Assembly (NCBI GenBank): GCA_947089425.1
Contig: CAMUKG010000011.1
Location: 1-62,654, forward strand
Origin: an uncultured Clostridia bacterium
Lineage (GTDB): Bacteria; Bacillota; Clostridia; Christensenellales; Pumilibacteraceae
Direction of reading: 5' to 3'
DNA length: 62,654 nucleotides
Position 1 is the stretch's first letter. The number at the start of each line of letters is the position of its first letter. Below the pieces are notes generated by a model. It was not told the origin of the DNA. It saw only the letters and a list, made by a program, of their open reading frames with translations, and searched no databases. Of this stretch, positions 25,745 through 35,908 are shown piece by piece. The position numbers and the translations under genes are program-made.

Positions 25745-26065
25745 TTACCATTTAACCAACGGTGTCACGCCAAGCACATAGAACACAATAATTAAAACCA
25801 CCGCTATTATCCAAAGCACAAACCAAGTCTGACCATGCAAACGCGCTTCGTAATAAGAATACCAGCAAAGAGCTACCAAGCCTATGGCTATCGCAATATT
25901 TTTAATCCAATTACCCAAAGCCGCAAACGGGTCGAAAAATCCGAGCACTACGCCTATGGCTATACCGAGCCCCATTAGCATAACCGCCACAAAGGACAGA
26001 ACTTTGCAAATTTTAGGCACTGTGTAAACTCTCGTTTGGGTCGTTTTCTTTGTTTGTTTCGACAT
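25745..26065 (-). CDS. Small membrane protein of unknown function
   Basis: 106 residues. A Lys/Thr-rich cytoplasmic start is followed by three hydrophobic helices (about 20-45, 52-68, 80-100). GGAGGT lies nine bases before the ATG, a strong ribosome site. It begins 25 bases after pyrE and is probably co-transcribed with the pyr genes, though nothing in it suggests pyrimidine metabolism. Confidence 0.55.
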   Translation of the reverse strand: MSKQTKKTTQTRVYTVPKICKVLSFVAVMLMGLGIAIGVVLGFFDPFAALGNWIKNIAIAIGLVALCWYSYYEARLHGQTWFVLWIIAVVLIIVFYVLGVTPLVKW

Positions 26066-26090
26066 AATTATTTTACCTCCGAAATAACTT

Positions 26091-26675
26091 TTATTTTAAG
26101 CCTCTGCTACCGGGTTTCACCGCAGGAATTTTTCCCTCGCGGCACAGCGGACATTCGTCCGCCTCGTAGCTTTTAACTTCCATAGAAAGAAGCGCTCTGT
26201 ACGGCACGCCGAAATCCACTTTTCCGCCGCTACGGTCCACAACCGACGCAACCGCCGCCACTTCGGCGCCCGCCTCGCGGCAAAGCGCTATCACTTCTTT
26301 CACCGAGCCGCCCGTAGTCACAACGTCTTCCACCACGATTACGCGCATACCCTTATCGAGAGCGAAACCGCGACGCAAAGTCATACTACCGCCCTCGCGC
26401 TCCGCGAAAAAGTTTTTCACTCCGAGCTGACGGGCAACTTCGTAGCCCATTATTATTCCGCCCACTGCGGGAGACACTACGGCGTCCGCTTTAAACTCTT
26501 TGAGTTGTTCGGCAAGAGAAGCGCACAAATAAGCGCTCTCTTCGGGATGCACGAAAAGTTTTGCGCATTGCATATAGGTGTCGGAATGGCGTCCGCTCGT
26601 TAAAAGAAAGTGCCCGTGCAATATGCCTTCGGTCTTTTTAAACACTTCCAAAATTTGCTCGTTAGTAAGTTTCAT
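26091..26675 (-). CDS. pyrE: Orotate phosphoribosyltransferase
   Basis: 194 residues. Converts orotate and PRPP to OMP. The PRPP-binding motif VVEDVVTTGGSVKEVI is at about residues 112-127. GHFLLTSGRHSDTYMQCAKLF (about 19-39) is the orotate-site region. The C-terminal CPLCREG is an extra Cys pair. It is the last pathway gene of the pyrB-C-F-K-D-E series. Confidence 0.94.
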   Translation of the reverse strand: MKLTNEQILEVFKKTEGILHGHFLLTSGRHSDTYMQCAKLFVHPEESAYLCASLAEQLKEFKADAVVSPAVGGIIMGYEVARQLGVKNFFAEREGGSMTLRRGFALDKGMRVIVVEDVVTTGGSVKEVIALCREAGAEVAAVASVVDRSGGKVDFGVPYRALLSMEVKSYEADECPLCREGKIPAVKPGSRGLK

Positions 26676-26696
26676 TGCTTTCCTCGTGCGTTACCG

Positions 26697-27626
26697 TTAA
26701 ATTACAAGCGAACCCGTTATTTCACGCACATTATTTATATTACACTTTTTCATAAGATTTGTCAACTCATTGATTAGGTTTAACCCCGCAACAGGGTCGA
26801 AAATATTTGCCGAACCTATTTGAACGGCGGAAGCGCCTGCCACCAAAAACTCCATAACGTCGTCGGAGCTCATTATGCCGCCCATTCCTATAATAGGAAT
26901 TTTCACCGCTTTGCAAGCTTCGTAAACCATTTTAAGCGCAATCGGCTTTATTGCGGGGCCGCTCAAACCGCCGCAAACATTAGCCAAAATAGGCTTACGT
27001 TTCTTCCAATCGATTGCCATGCCGCCCACCGTGTTTATAAGCGACAAACAGTCGGCGCCGCCGTTTTCCGCAGCTCGCGCGTTGTCGGCTATGTTCGCAA
27101 CGTTAGGTGAAAGTTTCACGATTAACGGCTTGCGGCAATGTTTTTTTACTGCGGAAGTTATTTTTTCAACGCTTTCGGGCAATACGCCGAAAGCCATTCC
27201 GCCCGCTTTAACGTTGGGGCAACTAATATTGAGTTCAACCATTTTTACGCAGTCGAGCGAACTCGCTTTCAAAACGGTATAGCAATAGTCCTCTTCCGTT
27301 TTTCCCGCAACGTTGGCTATAACAACGGTGTCGAGTGAGTTCAAAAACGGCACGTCTTCTTTTATAAAGCCGTCTATACCGGGATTTTGAAGTCCTACGC
27401 TGTTGAGCATTCCCATAGGCGTTTCCGCAATTCGCGGCGACGGGTTGCCCTCTCGACGCTCTTTGGTTATTCCTTTCGTGCAAATTCCGCCAAGCCGATT
27501 TATATCGTAAAACTCGGCGTATTCCTTTCCGAAGCCGAAGGTGCCGCTTGCCGTAATTATGGGGTTTTTAAATTTAACGCCGCAAATCTCAACCGAAGTA
27601 TCGGGAGTTCTTTCCATATCTGTCAC
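26697..27626 (-). CDS. pyrD: Dihydroorotate dehydrogenase B, catalytic subunit
   Basis: 309 residues. Class 1B enzyme, oxidises dihydroorotate to orotate using FMN and passes electrons to PyrK and NAD+. Visible are NPIITASGTFGFGKEY (about 19-34), the catalytic cysteine region ELNISCPNVKAGG (about 128-140) and GMGGIMSSDDVMEFLVAGASAVQIGS (FMN phosphate site, about 247-272). It overlaps pyrK by four bases (ATGA); an alternative ATG lies three codons in. Confidence 0.95.
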   Translation of the reverse strand: MTDMERTPDTSVEICGVKFKNPIITASGTFGFGKEYAEFYDINRLGGICTKGITKERREGNPSPRIAETPMGMLNSVGLQNPGIDGFIKEDVPFLNSLDTVVIANVAGKTEEDYCYTVLKASSLDCVKMVELNISCPNVKAGGMAFGVLPESVEKITSAVKKHCRKPLIVKLSPNVANIADNARAAENGGADCLSLINTVGGMAIDWKKRKPILANVCGGLSGPAIKPIALKMVYEACKAVKIPIIGMGGIMSSDDVMEFLVAGASAVQIGSANIFDPVAGLNLINELTNLMKKCNINNVREITGSLVI

Positions 27627-28387
27627 AGCAACACGTCCTCCAACTTAAACACGGGACCGTCGACGCACGCCCGTTTGTGAACTATCGTTCCGTTTTTTTC
27701 TTTCACCGCGCAAGCGCAAACAAGGCAAGCGCCCACACCGCAACCCATTCGCGTTTCGCCCGACATATAGGCGGGTATTTTTGTTTCCGCCGAAAGTCGC
27801 GCCGCCGCCTTCAACATGGGAGTATTGCCGCATGTCAAAATAACGTCGGGTTTTATTTTTTCAATATCTTCTCGAAGCACGTCGGTAACGTAACCTTTTC
27901 TTCCCGTGCTTCCGTCGTCGGTGCAAACCGTAACCGAGCCGAATTTCGAAAACTCGTCTTCGAACATTACGGCGTTCGCCGTTGAAAAACCTATGTAAGA
28001 AACATATTCTTTATTCGGATATGTGAGCGGCACCGATACGAGCGGAGCGCACCCCACGCCGCCGCCGAGCAACAATATCTTTTTGTGTTCGTCTTCGAGA
28101 GTGAAGCCGTTGCCTATGGGAAGCACCGCCATAACTTCTTCGCCCTCTTTCATTTCCGACATTCGCTTGGTTCCGCCGCCCACCACCGCAACAATGAGCG
28201 TAACCGAACGCTCGCCGTATTTGTAGAGGCAAAACGGACGGCGCAACAAAAATTCTCCGCCCACTCTAAGGTGCAAGAATTGTCCGCAGTGCATTTGCGG
28301 AAGCTTTTCGTCTGAGAAAAATTCGAATTCGAGAACTCCTTCGGAAAGCGTTTTCTTTCGCGTCAACTTCAATTTTACGTCTTTCAT
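27623..28387 (-). CDS. pyrK: Dihydroorotate dehydrogenase B, electron-transfer subunit
   Basis: 254 residues. Ferredoxin-reductase-like subunit carrying FAD and one [2Fe-2S] cluster. FAD-binding RRPFCLYKY is near residues 49-57, the NAD-binding GGGVGCAPLV near 108-117 and the cluster cysteines are in MGCGVGACLVCAC (about 214-226) plus a later Cys in KRACVDGP. Pairs with the adjacent PyrD. Confidence 0.95.
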   Translation of the reverse strand: MKDVKLKLTRKKTLSEGVLEFEFFSDEKLPQMHCGQFLHLRVGGEFLLRRPFCLYKYGERSVTLIVAVVGGGTKRMSEMKEGEEVMAVLPIGNGFTLEDEHKKILLLGGGVGCAPLVSVPLTYPNKEYVSYIGFSTANAVMFEDEFSKFGSVTVCTDDGSTGRKGYVTDVLREDIEKIKPDVILTCGNTPMLKAAARLSAETKIPAYMSGETRMGCGVGACLVCACAVKEKNGTIVHKRACVDGPVFKLEDVLL

Positions 28388-28388
28388 T

Positions 28389-29309
28389 TCAATTAGCCTT
28401 GCCCGCCTTTTTAAGCGCGCGGTAAATATCCTCTCGCATGTCTATAACCGCACGTTCCGCCGCTTGCGCGAAATCGAGCCCCTTATATTTTTCATTTTTA
28501 TACGCGCAAATGATGCCGCGCGAATTGTTCACTATTCCGCCGAGCCCTCGCCCGTCGAAACACACCGTCAGACCGTCGGCGCTTCCGCCTTGCGCTCCGT
28601 ATCCCGGTATTAAGAAAAACAGCGACGGGAATTCCTTTCTCACTTTTTCGGCTTGCGCGGGGTGCGTGGCGCCTATAACCGCGCCGACGTCCGAATATCC
28701 GTATTTGCCTATTAGTCCGCGCCCGCAATCGGCAACGAGTCTCGCCATATTTTCATACAGCGTTTCGCCGTTTTCGAGCTTCTTATCTTGCAATTCGCCG
28801 CTCGACGGATTGGAAGTTTTGACGAGCGCGAAAATTCCTTTGTCCCGCTTTTCGCAATCGGCGATAAACGGTTTTAAGCCGTCGGACCCGAGATAGCCGT
28901 TAACCGTCAAAAAGTCTGATTCGAACGGAGTGAACTCTTTATCGTTTATCTTCACGCTTCCCAAATATGCGGCGCTGTAACACGATGCTGTGGAGCCTAT
29001 ATCGTTGCGTTTGCAGTCCGCAATGGTAATAAGCCCGCTCTCCTTTGCCGCTTTGAGAGTCGCTTCAAACGCTTTGAGCCCCGCTATTCCGTACATTTCG
29101 TAATACGCGACTTGCACTTTAACGGCGGGCACAAGCTTGCGCACTCGGTCAATAAGTTTTAAATTAAATTCTGTAATCGCTTTCCCCGCGTCGTCGGGAT
29201 TTTTGCAAACTTTCTTTTCGTTTTCGGGCAAATAGTCGAACGACGTGTCGAGCCCCACCGCCGTCGGGTTGTTCAATTCTCTTATTCTTTCAATTAAAGC
29301 GTCAATCAT
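28389..29309 (-). CDS. pyrF: Orotidine-5'-phosphate decarboxylase (type 2)
   Basis: 306 residues. Makes UMP from OMP. The catalytic motif DCKRNDIGSTA (about 97-107) carries the Lys-Asp pair. Length and VGLDTSFDYLP near the start fit the longer type-2 PyrF family rather than the 230-residue type. It overlaps pyrC by eight bases. Confidence 0.93.
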   Translation of the reverse strand: MIDALIERIRELNNPTAVGLDTSFDYLPENEKKVCKNPDDAGKAITEFNLKLIDRVRKLVPAVKVQVAYYEMYGIAGLKAFEATLKAAKESGLITIADCKRNDIGSTASCYSAAYLGSVKINDKEFTPFESDFLTVNGYLGSDGLKPFIADCEKRDKGIFALVKTSNPSSGELQDKKLENGETLYENMARLVADCGRGLIGKYGYSDVGAVIGATHPAQAEKVRKEFPSLFFLIPGYGAQGGSADGLTVCFDGRGLGGIVNNSRGIICAYKNEKYKGLDFAQAAERAVIDMREDIYRALKKAGKAN

Positions 29310-30579
29310 AGCTTTTAATCTCCTTTTCTATTCCGTCCACTATAACGGCGGTAACCGCGCCTCTCAACTTCCACCCGCCGAACAAGCTGTTTTTGCCTTT
29401 CGACACCGATTTCGAGCTGTCGAATATATAGCTTTTGTCGGGGTCAACAACGGTTATGTCGGCGCGCTCGCCCTCTTTCAAAGTCCCCGAACCTATGCCG
29501 AGTATTTTCGCGGGATTGGCGCTCATTAGTTTGCTGAGCTTAACGAGGTCTATATAGTCGGGCTCCACAAGATAAGTGTAGGCAAGCGAAAAAGCCGTTT
29601 CGAAACCCGCAGTGCCGAACGGAGCGAGGTTGAATTCGAGATTTTTCTCGTCGGCATGATGAGGGGCGTGGTCGGTTGCAATCGCGTCGATTGTTCCGTC
29701 TCTAAGCCCTTCGATTATAGCCTCAACGTCTTGTTGCGTTCTTAGCGGCGGATTTATTTTCGCGCTAGTGTTGTAATTCAGTATTTCGTCGTCGGTTGCC
29801 GAAAAATAGTGCGGACACGTTTCGCAAGTGACTTTCACCCCTCGCGCTTTGGCTTGTCGCACAAGCTCGACGCTTCCTTTCGTGCTCACGTGAGCTATGT
29901 GTATTTTAGCGCAAAGCGTTTCGGCAAGAATAATATCGCGCGACACCATGCACTCTTCGCTCGCGCGCGTGATACCTCTAAGTCCCGATATTGTTGCGTT
30001 AAGCCCTTCGTTCACGACGCCGCCCGACGCAAGTTCTTTGTCTTCGCAATGGCTTATTATCAGCGCATCGTGACTCGCCGCATATTCGAGCGCAAGCCTC
30101 ATTATATTCGCGTTTTCCACAGGTCGCCCGTCGTCCGAAAAAGCGACGGCGCCCGCCTCTTTCATAAAACCCATTTCTGATATTTCTTTGCCCTGCTGAC
30201 CTTTTGTGACGCACCCTATTGGGAAAACTTTGGCGTTGTCCACTTCGGTAGCGCGAGTGCAAACGTATTTGATTAACGCGGCGTTATCGAGTGGCGGATT
30301 TGTGTTAGGCATGCAAGCCACCGACGTAAAGCCGCCGCGAAGCGCCGCCGCCGTTCCGCTTGCAATGTCTTCTTTATATTCCTGACCGGGTTCGCGCAAA
30401 TGACAATGCATGTCCACAAAACCGGGAAGCACTATCTTGCCGTCCGCGTCTATAACTTTATCGGCGGCGCAGTCTATATCTTTGCCGATTTTAACGATTT
30501 TGCTTCCCTCAACGTAAATATCGGCACGTTCGAGCGAATCGCCAACCACTGCGGTTCCGTTTTTTATTAGCATATTCAT
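29302..30579 (-). CDS. pyrC: Dihydroorotase (class I)
   Basis: 425 residues. Zinc amidohydrolase that closes carbamoyl aspartate to dihydroorotate. The metal motif DMHCHLREPGQEYKED is at about 57-72. Further ligands lie in SHCED (about 175), IAHVS (about 229) and ATDHAPHH (about 302-309). Class I size and HLREPG motif are typical of Gram-positive bacteria. Confidence 0.95.
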   Translation of the reverse strand: MNMLIKNGTAVVGDSLERADIYVEGSKIVKIGKDIDCAADKVIDADGKIVLPGFVDMHCHLREPGQEYKEDIASGTAAALRGGFTSVACMPNTNPPLDNAALIKYVCTRATEVDNAKVFPIGCVTKGQQGKEISEMGFMKEAGAVAFSDDGRPVENANIMRLALEYAASHDALIISHCEDKELASGGVVNEGLNATISGLRGITRASEECMVSRDIILAETLCAKIHIAHVSTKGSVELVRQAKARGVKVTCETCPHYFSATDDEILNYNTSAKINPPLRTQQDVEAIIEGLRDGTIDAIATDHAPHHADEKNLEFNLAPFGTAGFETAFSLAYTYLVEPDYIDLVKLSKLMSANPAKILGIGSGTLKEGERADITVVDPDKSYIFDSSKSVSKGKNSLFGGWKLRGAVTAVIVDGIEKEIKSYD

Positions 30580-30599
30580 AATTAGCGTTAGCCTCCGAA

Positions 30600-31523
30600 T
30601 TACTTCTCTTTTGGACGCGTGAGCAAAAACAGCACCGCCATGCGCACCGCGACGCCGTTAGTCACCTGACGCAAAATATACGACTGTTCGCCGTCGGCAA
30701 CCTCGCTGCTCAGTTCGAGTCCGCGATTTACAGGGCCGGGATGCAATAATATTGCGTTGCTGTCGGCAAGCATTAGCCGCGCCGAATTCACGCCGTAATA
30801 CGCGTTGTATTCGGCGACGCTCGGAAATAGCCCCGCCTGTTGGCGTTCGAGTTGTAGCCTAAGCCCCATAACGACGTTCGCGTCTTTTATGCAGTCGTCG
30901 AGGTTATAACTCACCGACACGCCCATTTCGTCTATGCAAGACGGCAACAGCGTTTTCGGCGCGCACACCGTAACGCTCGCGCCCAACTTGTTGAGCCCCC
31001 AAATATTGCTACGGGCTACGCGCGAATGTTTTATGTCGCCCGCTATCACCACTTTAAGCCCGCTTAAAGAGCCGAATTTTTCTTTCATTGTGTATATGTC
31101 GAGCAGTGCTTGCGTGGGATGTTCGTTAGTGCCGTCGCCCGCGTTTACAACGCTCGCGCGAACGTTTTTAGCAAGCAAGTGCGGCGCGCCCGACATGGAA
31201 TGGCGTATAATTATTACGTCGGTTAAGAGCGCGTCAAGGTTTTTGCCCGTGTCTATAAGCGTTTCGCCTTTCGTCACGCTCGACGTTTGCGCCGATATTG
31301 AAGAGGTGTTAGCCCCCATAATTTTAGCCGCCGTTTCAAACGACGTGCGCGTGCGGGTGCTGTTTTCATAAAAAAGCGTGGTAACACTTTTGCCTTGCAG
31401 ATGAGGAGTTTTTTTCACATTTTGGTCGAGAATTTTTCTCATTTGCTCGGCGGTTGAGAGAATTTCTTCGAGCTCTTCCACCGTGAGGTCTTTAAGCCCG
31501 AGTAAGTCTTTTCTTTTCAACAT
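30600..31523 (-). CDS. pyrB: Aspartate carbamoyltransferase catalytic subunit
   Basis: 307 residues. Joins carbamoyl phosphate and aspartate. The carbamoyl-phosphate motif STRTRTSFETAAK is at about 54-66, HSRVAR near 162 and HPGPVNRGLEL near 260-270. No pyrI regulatory subunit follows, as in Bacillus-type enzymes. Confidence 0.96.
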   Translation of the reverse strand: MLKRKDLLGLKDLTVEELEEILSTAEQMRKILDQNVKKTPHLQGKSVTTLFYENSTRTRTSFETAAKIMGANTSSISAQTSSVTKGETLIDTGKNLDALLTDVIIIRHSMSGAPHLLAKNVRASVVNAGDGTNEHPTQALLDIYTMKEKFGSLSGLKVVIAGDIKHSRVARSNIWGLNKLGASVTVCAPKTLLPSCIDEMGVSVSYNLDDCIKDANVVMGLRLQLERQQAGLFPSVAEYNAYYGVNSARLMLADSNAILLHPGPVNRGLELSSEVADGEQSYILRQVTNGVAVRMAVLFLLTRPKEK

Positions 31524-31539
31524 TTGAATAAGCTCTCCT

Positions 31540-32985
<1,446 letters not shown>

Positions 32986-32993
<8 letters not shown>

Positions 32994-33834
32994 TGTCGTC
33001 GGGCGTCCGCTTTTCCGTAGCTTCGGGAAGGCTTTCGGCGACGTCGTCGAATGTATCGGCGGCTTTGCTCTCATCGGAACCGATTTTTTCTTCTTCGGCG
33101 TTCTCTTCGCGCGTCTTCCTCGAATTTACGTCGGCGGTTTCCGTAACAGTCTTTTTCTTAGGTTCTTTATATATAACTATAAAATACACCAAGAAAACTA
33201 TTACGCCCACAGTAAGCCCCATGTCGGCAACGTTGAACACGGGAAAACTGTAACCGAGCAACGGCACTTTGCAACCGAAAAAGATTATTTCCACAAAGTC
33301 GCGCACATAGTGTAACACAAGTCTATCGATAAAATTGCCGAGCGCGCCCGCAAGAATGAGCGCCAACGCAAGCCTCATCAAAAAGTGTCGCTTGCGGCAA
33401 CGGTAAAGAATATAGGAAAACACTCCCATAGCTATGAGCGTTATAATCAAAAATATAATGCGAATAGCATTGTCTCCTAGCGCTTTTTCAAGTCCGAAAG
33501 CGCTACCGAACGCCGCTTTCGTATTGCGAACGTAGGTTATATTCAAAAAGCTCGGTATAACCTCTATGGTTTGCCCGTAATACATAAATTTGCCCACGAG
33601 CGCTTTTGTGATTAAGTCGAGCGCGAGCACGGCAACGAGCACTATAAGCTCCACGCGCGCATGTTTTATATACGCCCATGCGGCTTTCCCGAAACGGGAA
33701 AGATAGTGCATTGCTCCCAAACTCTGTTTTTCCGCGACTTTTTCTTTTTCGTCGGGCTTTTCGCTATTCTCCGTTTCGGAAAGATTTTCGTCCGTCAAGC
33801 CGTCTTGTTCGATGTTGTCATTATCTTGATTCAT
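32986..33834 (-). CDS. lspA: Lipoprotein signal peptidase with acidic extensions at both ends
   Basis: 282 residues; typical LspA has 150-170. The core (about 57-215) has four membrane helices. The two catalytic aspartates are in GNFIDRL (about residue 166) and FNVADMG (about 204). The core cleaves prolipoproteins after lipidation. Before it lie about 50 residues rich in Glu, Asp and Asn, and after it about 65 mostly acidic residues. Both tails should face the cytoplasm. It overlaps sepF by 14 bases and rluD by eight. Confidence 0.92.
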
Positions 33835-34243
33835 AAGGTACGGTTATTCCCACTCCTTCGGGCGACAGCAAGAAAATGTTGCCCGATATTCTGTGAACGC
33901 TTCCGCTTAGCGCGTAAGTCGCCCCGCTCACAAAGTCCAAAATTCTTTGAGCCGCCGACGGTTCCACGTTGTCGAGGTTCACCACCGCAGGCTCGCGCTG
34001 TTTTAAATAATCGATTAAAAGTTGAACGTCTTCGGGCGAACGCGGCTCATATACAACCACATTCGGAAAATACGGCGTAGACATAAATTTATTGCCGAAA
34101 CTCGCCGTTTGCTTCATAGATTGCGTTTGCGAATAAATAGGCATGCCGAAACCGCCGTTCGAATGAGTATCCTCAAAATATTCAAGGTTCTCTCCGTCTC
34201 CTCTGTAATTTCTTCCGTTTCTCGCAAAATCATCGTATTTCAT
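33821..34243 (-). CDS. sepF: Cell division protein SepF
   Basis: 140 residues. SepF anchors FtsZ to the membrane and bundles it. The C-terminal SepF domain (about 58-138) shows VVVYEPRSPEDVQLLIDYL and VNLDNVEPSAAQRILDFVSGATYALSG. The N-terminal amphipathic start, used for membrane anchoring in other SepF, is weakly hydrophobic here. The linker is rich in Gly, Asn and Gln. Next to yggS as in most Gram-positives. Confidence 0.93.
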   Translation of the reverse strand: MKYDDFARNGRNYRGDGENLEYFEDTHSNGGFGMPIYSQTQSMKQTASFGNKFMSTPYFPNVVVYEPRSPEDVQLLIDYLKQREPAVVNLDNVEPSAAQRILDFVSGATYALSGSVHRISGNIFLLSPEGVGITVPYESR

Positions 34244-34269
34244 ATTCGCTCCTTAAAATTCAAGCGTTT

Positions 34270-34941
34270 TTATTTTGAGTATTTTCTTTCGCCGAACAGT
34301 ATTCTGCCCGGACGAATCATCGTGCTTCCGCAGCGTATGGCAAGTTCGAAATCGCTGCTCATTCCCATAGACAGCGTGCTTACGCTCGGAAACGTCTTTT
34401 TCAATTTCTCGAATAGGTCTCGCATCTTCTCATACGGTTTTTCGTCGGCGTATATGGGAGGCACGCACATCAAGCCTTTCAAACTTATGCCTTTCAGCGA
34501 AGTTATATGCGAGGCTAATTCCTCGACCGCTTCGGGGCTAACTCCGCTTTTGCCCTCTTCGCCGCAAATATTCACTTCGGCAAGCACGTCGGTAATTATT
34601 CCTTTGCGCTCCGACATTCTGCTTATTTCGTCAGCAAGAGAGTTTCTATCCACCGACTGAATGAGCTTGACTTTTCCGACGACGTACTTTACTTTGTTGG
34701 TTTGCAAAGCGCCTATAATATGCCACGCGAGCGGAGAAGTTTCGCTGTATTTTTGCATGAACTCCTGCACCCTGTTCTCGCCTACCGCATTTATGCCGAA
34801 TTTCGGCAATTCGTTCACCTTTTCCGACGGCACGCACTTAGTGGCGGCAACTACGTCTATTTCGCTTTCGTCTCGTCCCGAAGCCGCGCACGCTTCGGCT
34901 ATTCGTTCCCGAAGCCGCAAAACGTTGTCTTTAAGCTCCAT
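34270..34941 (-). CDS. yggS: YggS/YlmE family pyridoxal-phosphate homeostasis protein
   Basis: 223 residues from ATG 34941, which has GGAGG upstream; the longer frame is the shadow of the preceding gene. Alanine-racemase-like barrel that binds PLP. The lysine lies in VVAATKCVPSEKV (about 31-43); GENRVQEFMQKY (about 53-64), WHIIGALQTNKVK (about 73-85) and the phosphate site SMGMSSDFELAIRCGSTMIRPG (about 191-212) are present. It overlaps the preceding ATP-grasp gene by 11 bases. Confidence 0.93.
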   Translation of the reverse strand: MELKDNVLRLRERIAEACAASGRDESEIDVVAATKCVPSEKVNELPKFGINAVGENRVQEFMQKYSETSPLAWHIIGALQTNKVKYVVGKVKLIQSVDRNSLADEISRMSERKGIITDVLAEVNICGEEGKSGVSPEAVEELASHITSLKGISLKGLMCVPPIYADEKPYEKMRDLFEKLKKTFPSVSTLSMGMSSDFELAIRCGSTMIRPGRILFGERKYSK

Positions 34942-35791
34942 ATGCCGCCTCCGCAATATATTCAGCAAACAATTCGGCAAGCGGTATGCCGTTCTTTTCC
35001 GCGTTTTGCATATAGGCGGAGCTGTTCGCTTCGATAAACGCATATTCGCCGTCTTCGCAAATAAAGTCGACGGAACCGTAGTCGAGGTTCAGCGCCGTCG
35101 CTACCGTCTCCGCTTTTTTCGCGAGTTCTTCCGAAAGCGCGATTTTATTCATCTTTCCTCCGAGAAAAGTGTTGGAACGAAAATCGGTTGTGTTCTTGCG
35201 CTCCACCGCCCCTACGGCTTTTTTACCGACCACGTAAACGCGAGTGTCCGACCCCGCGCATTCCCCCGCTATAAACCTTTGAAAAAGGTGCGGAACGCGC
35301 ATAAGTCTGCGGTGCAAAGCTATAAGTTCGGTTCTGTTCTCCGCTAAGTAAACCTGTCTGCCCTGACTTCCCGAGCATTCCTTCACAACTACGGGATAGC
35401 CGAGTTCTTTTTCGGTCAAACTTATAAAGCGTTCGTCTTCGCCGTTCGAAACGTCGTACACAAGCGGAGCTATTAAAGTTTGCGGAAGCGCGATTTTGCC
35501 CGCAAGAGCCGCGAACGTCTTTTCTTTGTCGTCGCATAGCTCGGTTGCGCGCGCGCTGTTAAAAAGACGTATGCCCGCGTTCTCCAAAGCGCGAGCAAGA
35601 GCCGCATCTTTATCCCAAAACACCGCAAATTCGCAATCGGGCGCTTTAAACGGAAAACCCGCATATAAATTGTCGGCAAGAAACAGCAAAATATTACGCT
35701 TATTCAGTTCGTCGTGCAAACGATCGAACACATAATCCATGCCCGAATCGTTATAATATTTGTTTCTGACGAAAGCGACTCTTTTGCGCAT
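34931..35791 (-). CDS. RimK-like ATP-grasp ligase
   Basis: 286 residues. ATP-grasp fold: an N-terminal Rossmann-like part with FRVNKY-type start (RKRVAFVRNKYYN), ATP-binding lysine in GYPVVVKECSGSQGRQVYL (about 132-150), FIAGECAGSDTRVYVVG (about 175-191) and the metal site FICEDGEYAFIEANSS (about 243-258). RimK relatives add glutamate or make other amide bonds; the substrate is not evident. It is the first gene of the long run leading to the pyr genes, with its own promoter. Confidence 0.8.
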   Translation of the reverse strand: MRKRVAFVRNKYYNDSGMDYVFDRLHDELNKRNILLFLADNLYAGFPFKAPDCEFAVFWDKDAALARALENAGIRLFNSARATELCDDKEKTFAALAGKIALPQTLIAPLVYDVSNGEDERFISLTEKELGYPVVVKECSGSQGRQVYLAENRTELIALHRRLMRVPHLFQRFIAGECAGSDTRVYVVGKKAVGAVERKNTTDFRSNTFLGGKMNKIALSEELAKKAETVATALNLDYGSVDFICEDGEYAFIEANSSAYMQNAEKNGIPLAELFAEYIAEAAYGA

Positions 35792-35807
35792 ACTTACCTC
35801 ACCGAAT

Positions 35808-35836
35808 AGTATACACTACAAAAGCGAATTTTGCAA
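35808..35836 (-). promoter_or_regulatory. Promoter of the ATP-grasp-sepF-pyr run
   Basis: On the minus strand TTGCAA (35831-35836), 17-bp spacer, TATACT (35808-35813), then GAGGTAAGT and the ATG at 35791. It is the only convincing promoter seen for the thirteen or so tightly packed genes down to 25.3 kb. Confidence 0.72.
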
Positions 35837-35873
35837 GCTATTTCGCACGAGTGAAAAAGGCATAATAGCAAAA

Positions 35874-35903
35874 CGCCCGCAGACGTAACCGCAGGCGTTT
35901 TAA
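35874..35903 (-). terminator. Terminator after hydA
   Basis: On the minus strand AAAACGCCTGCGG, a six-base loop and CTGCGGGCGTTTT fold into a stem with two G-T pairs and end in four T, just past the hydA stop. Confidence 0.75.
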
Positions 35904-35908
35904 TTATT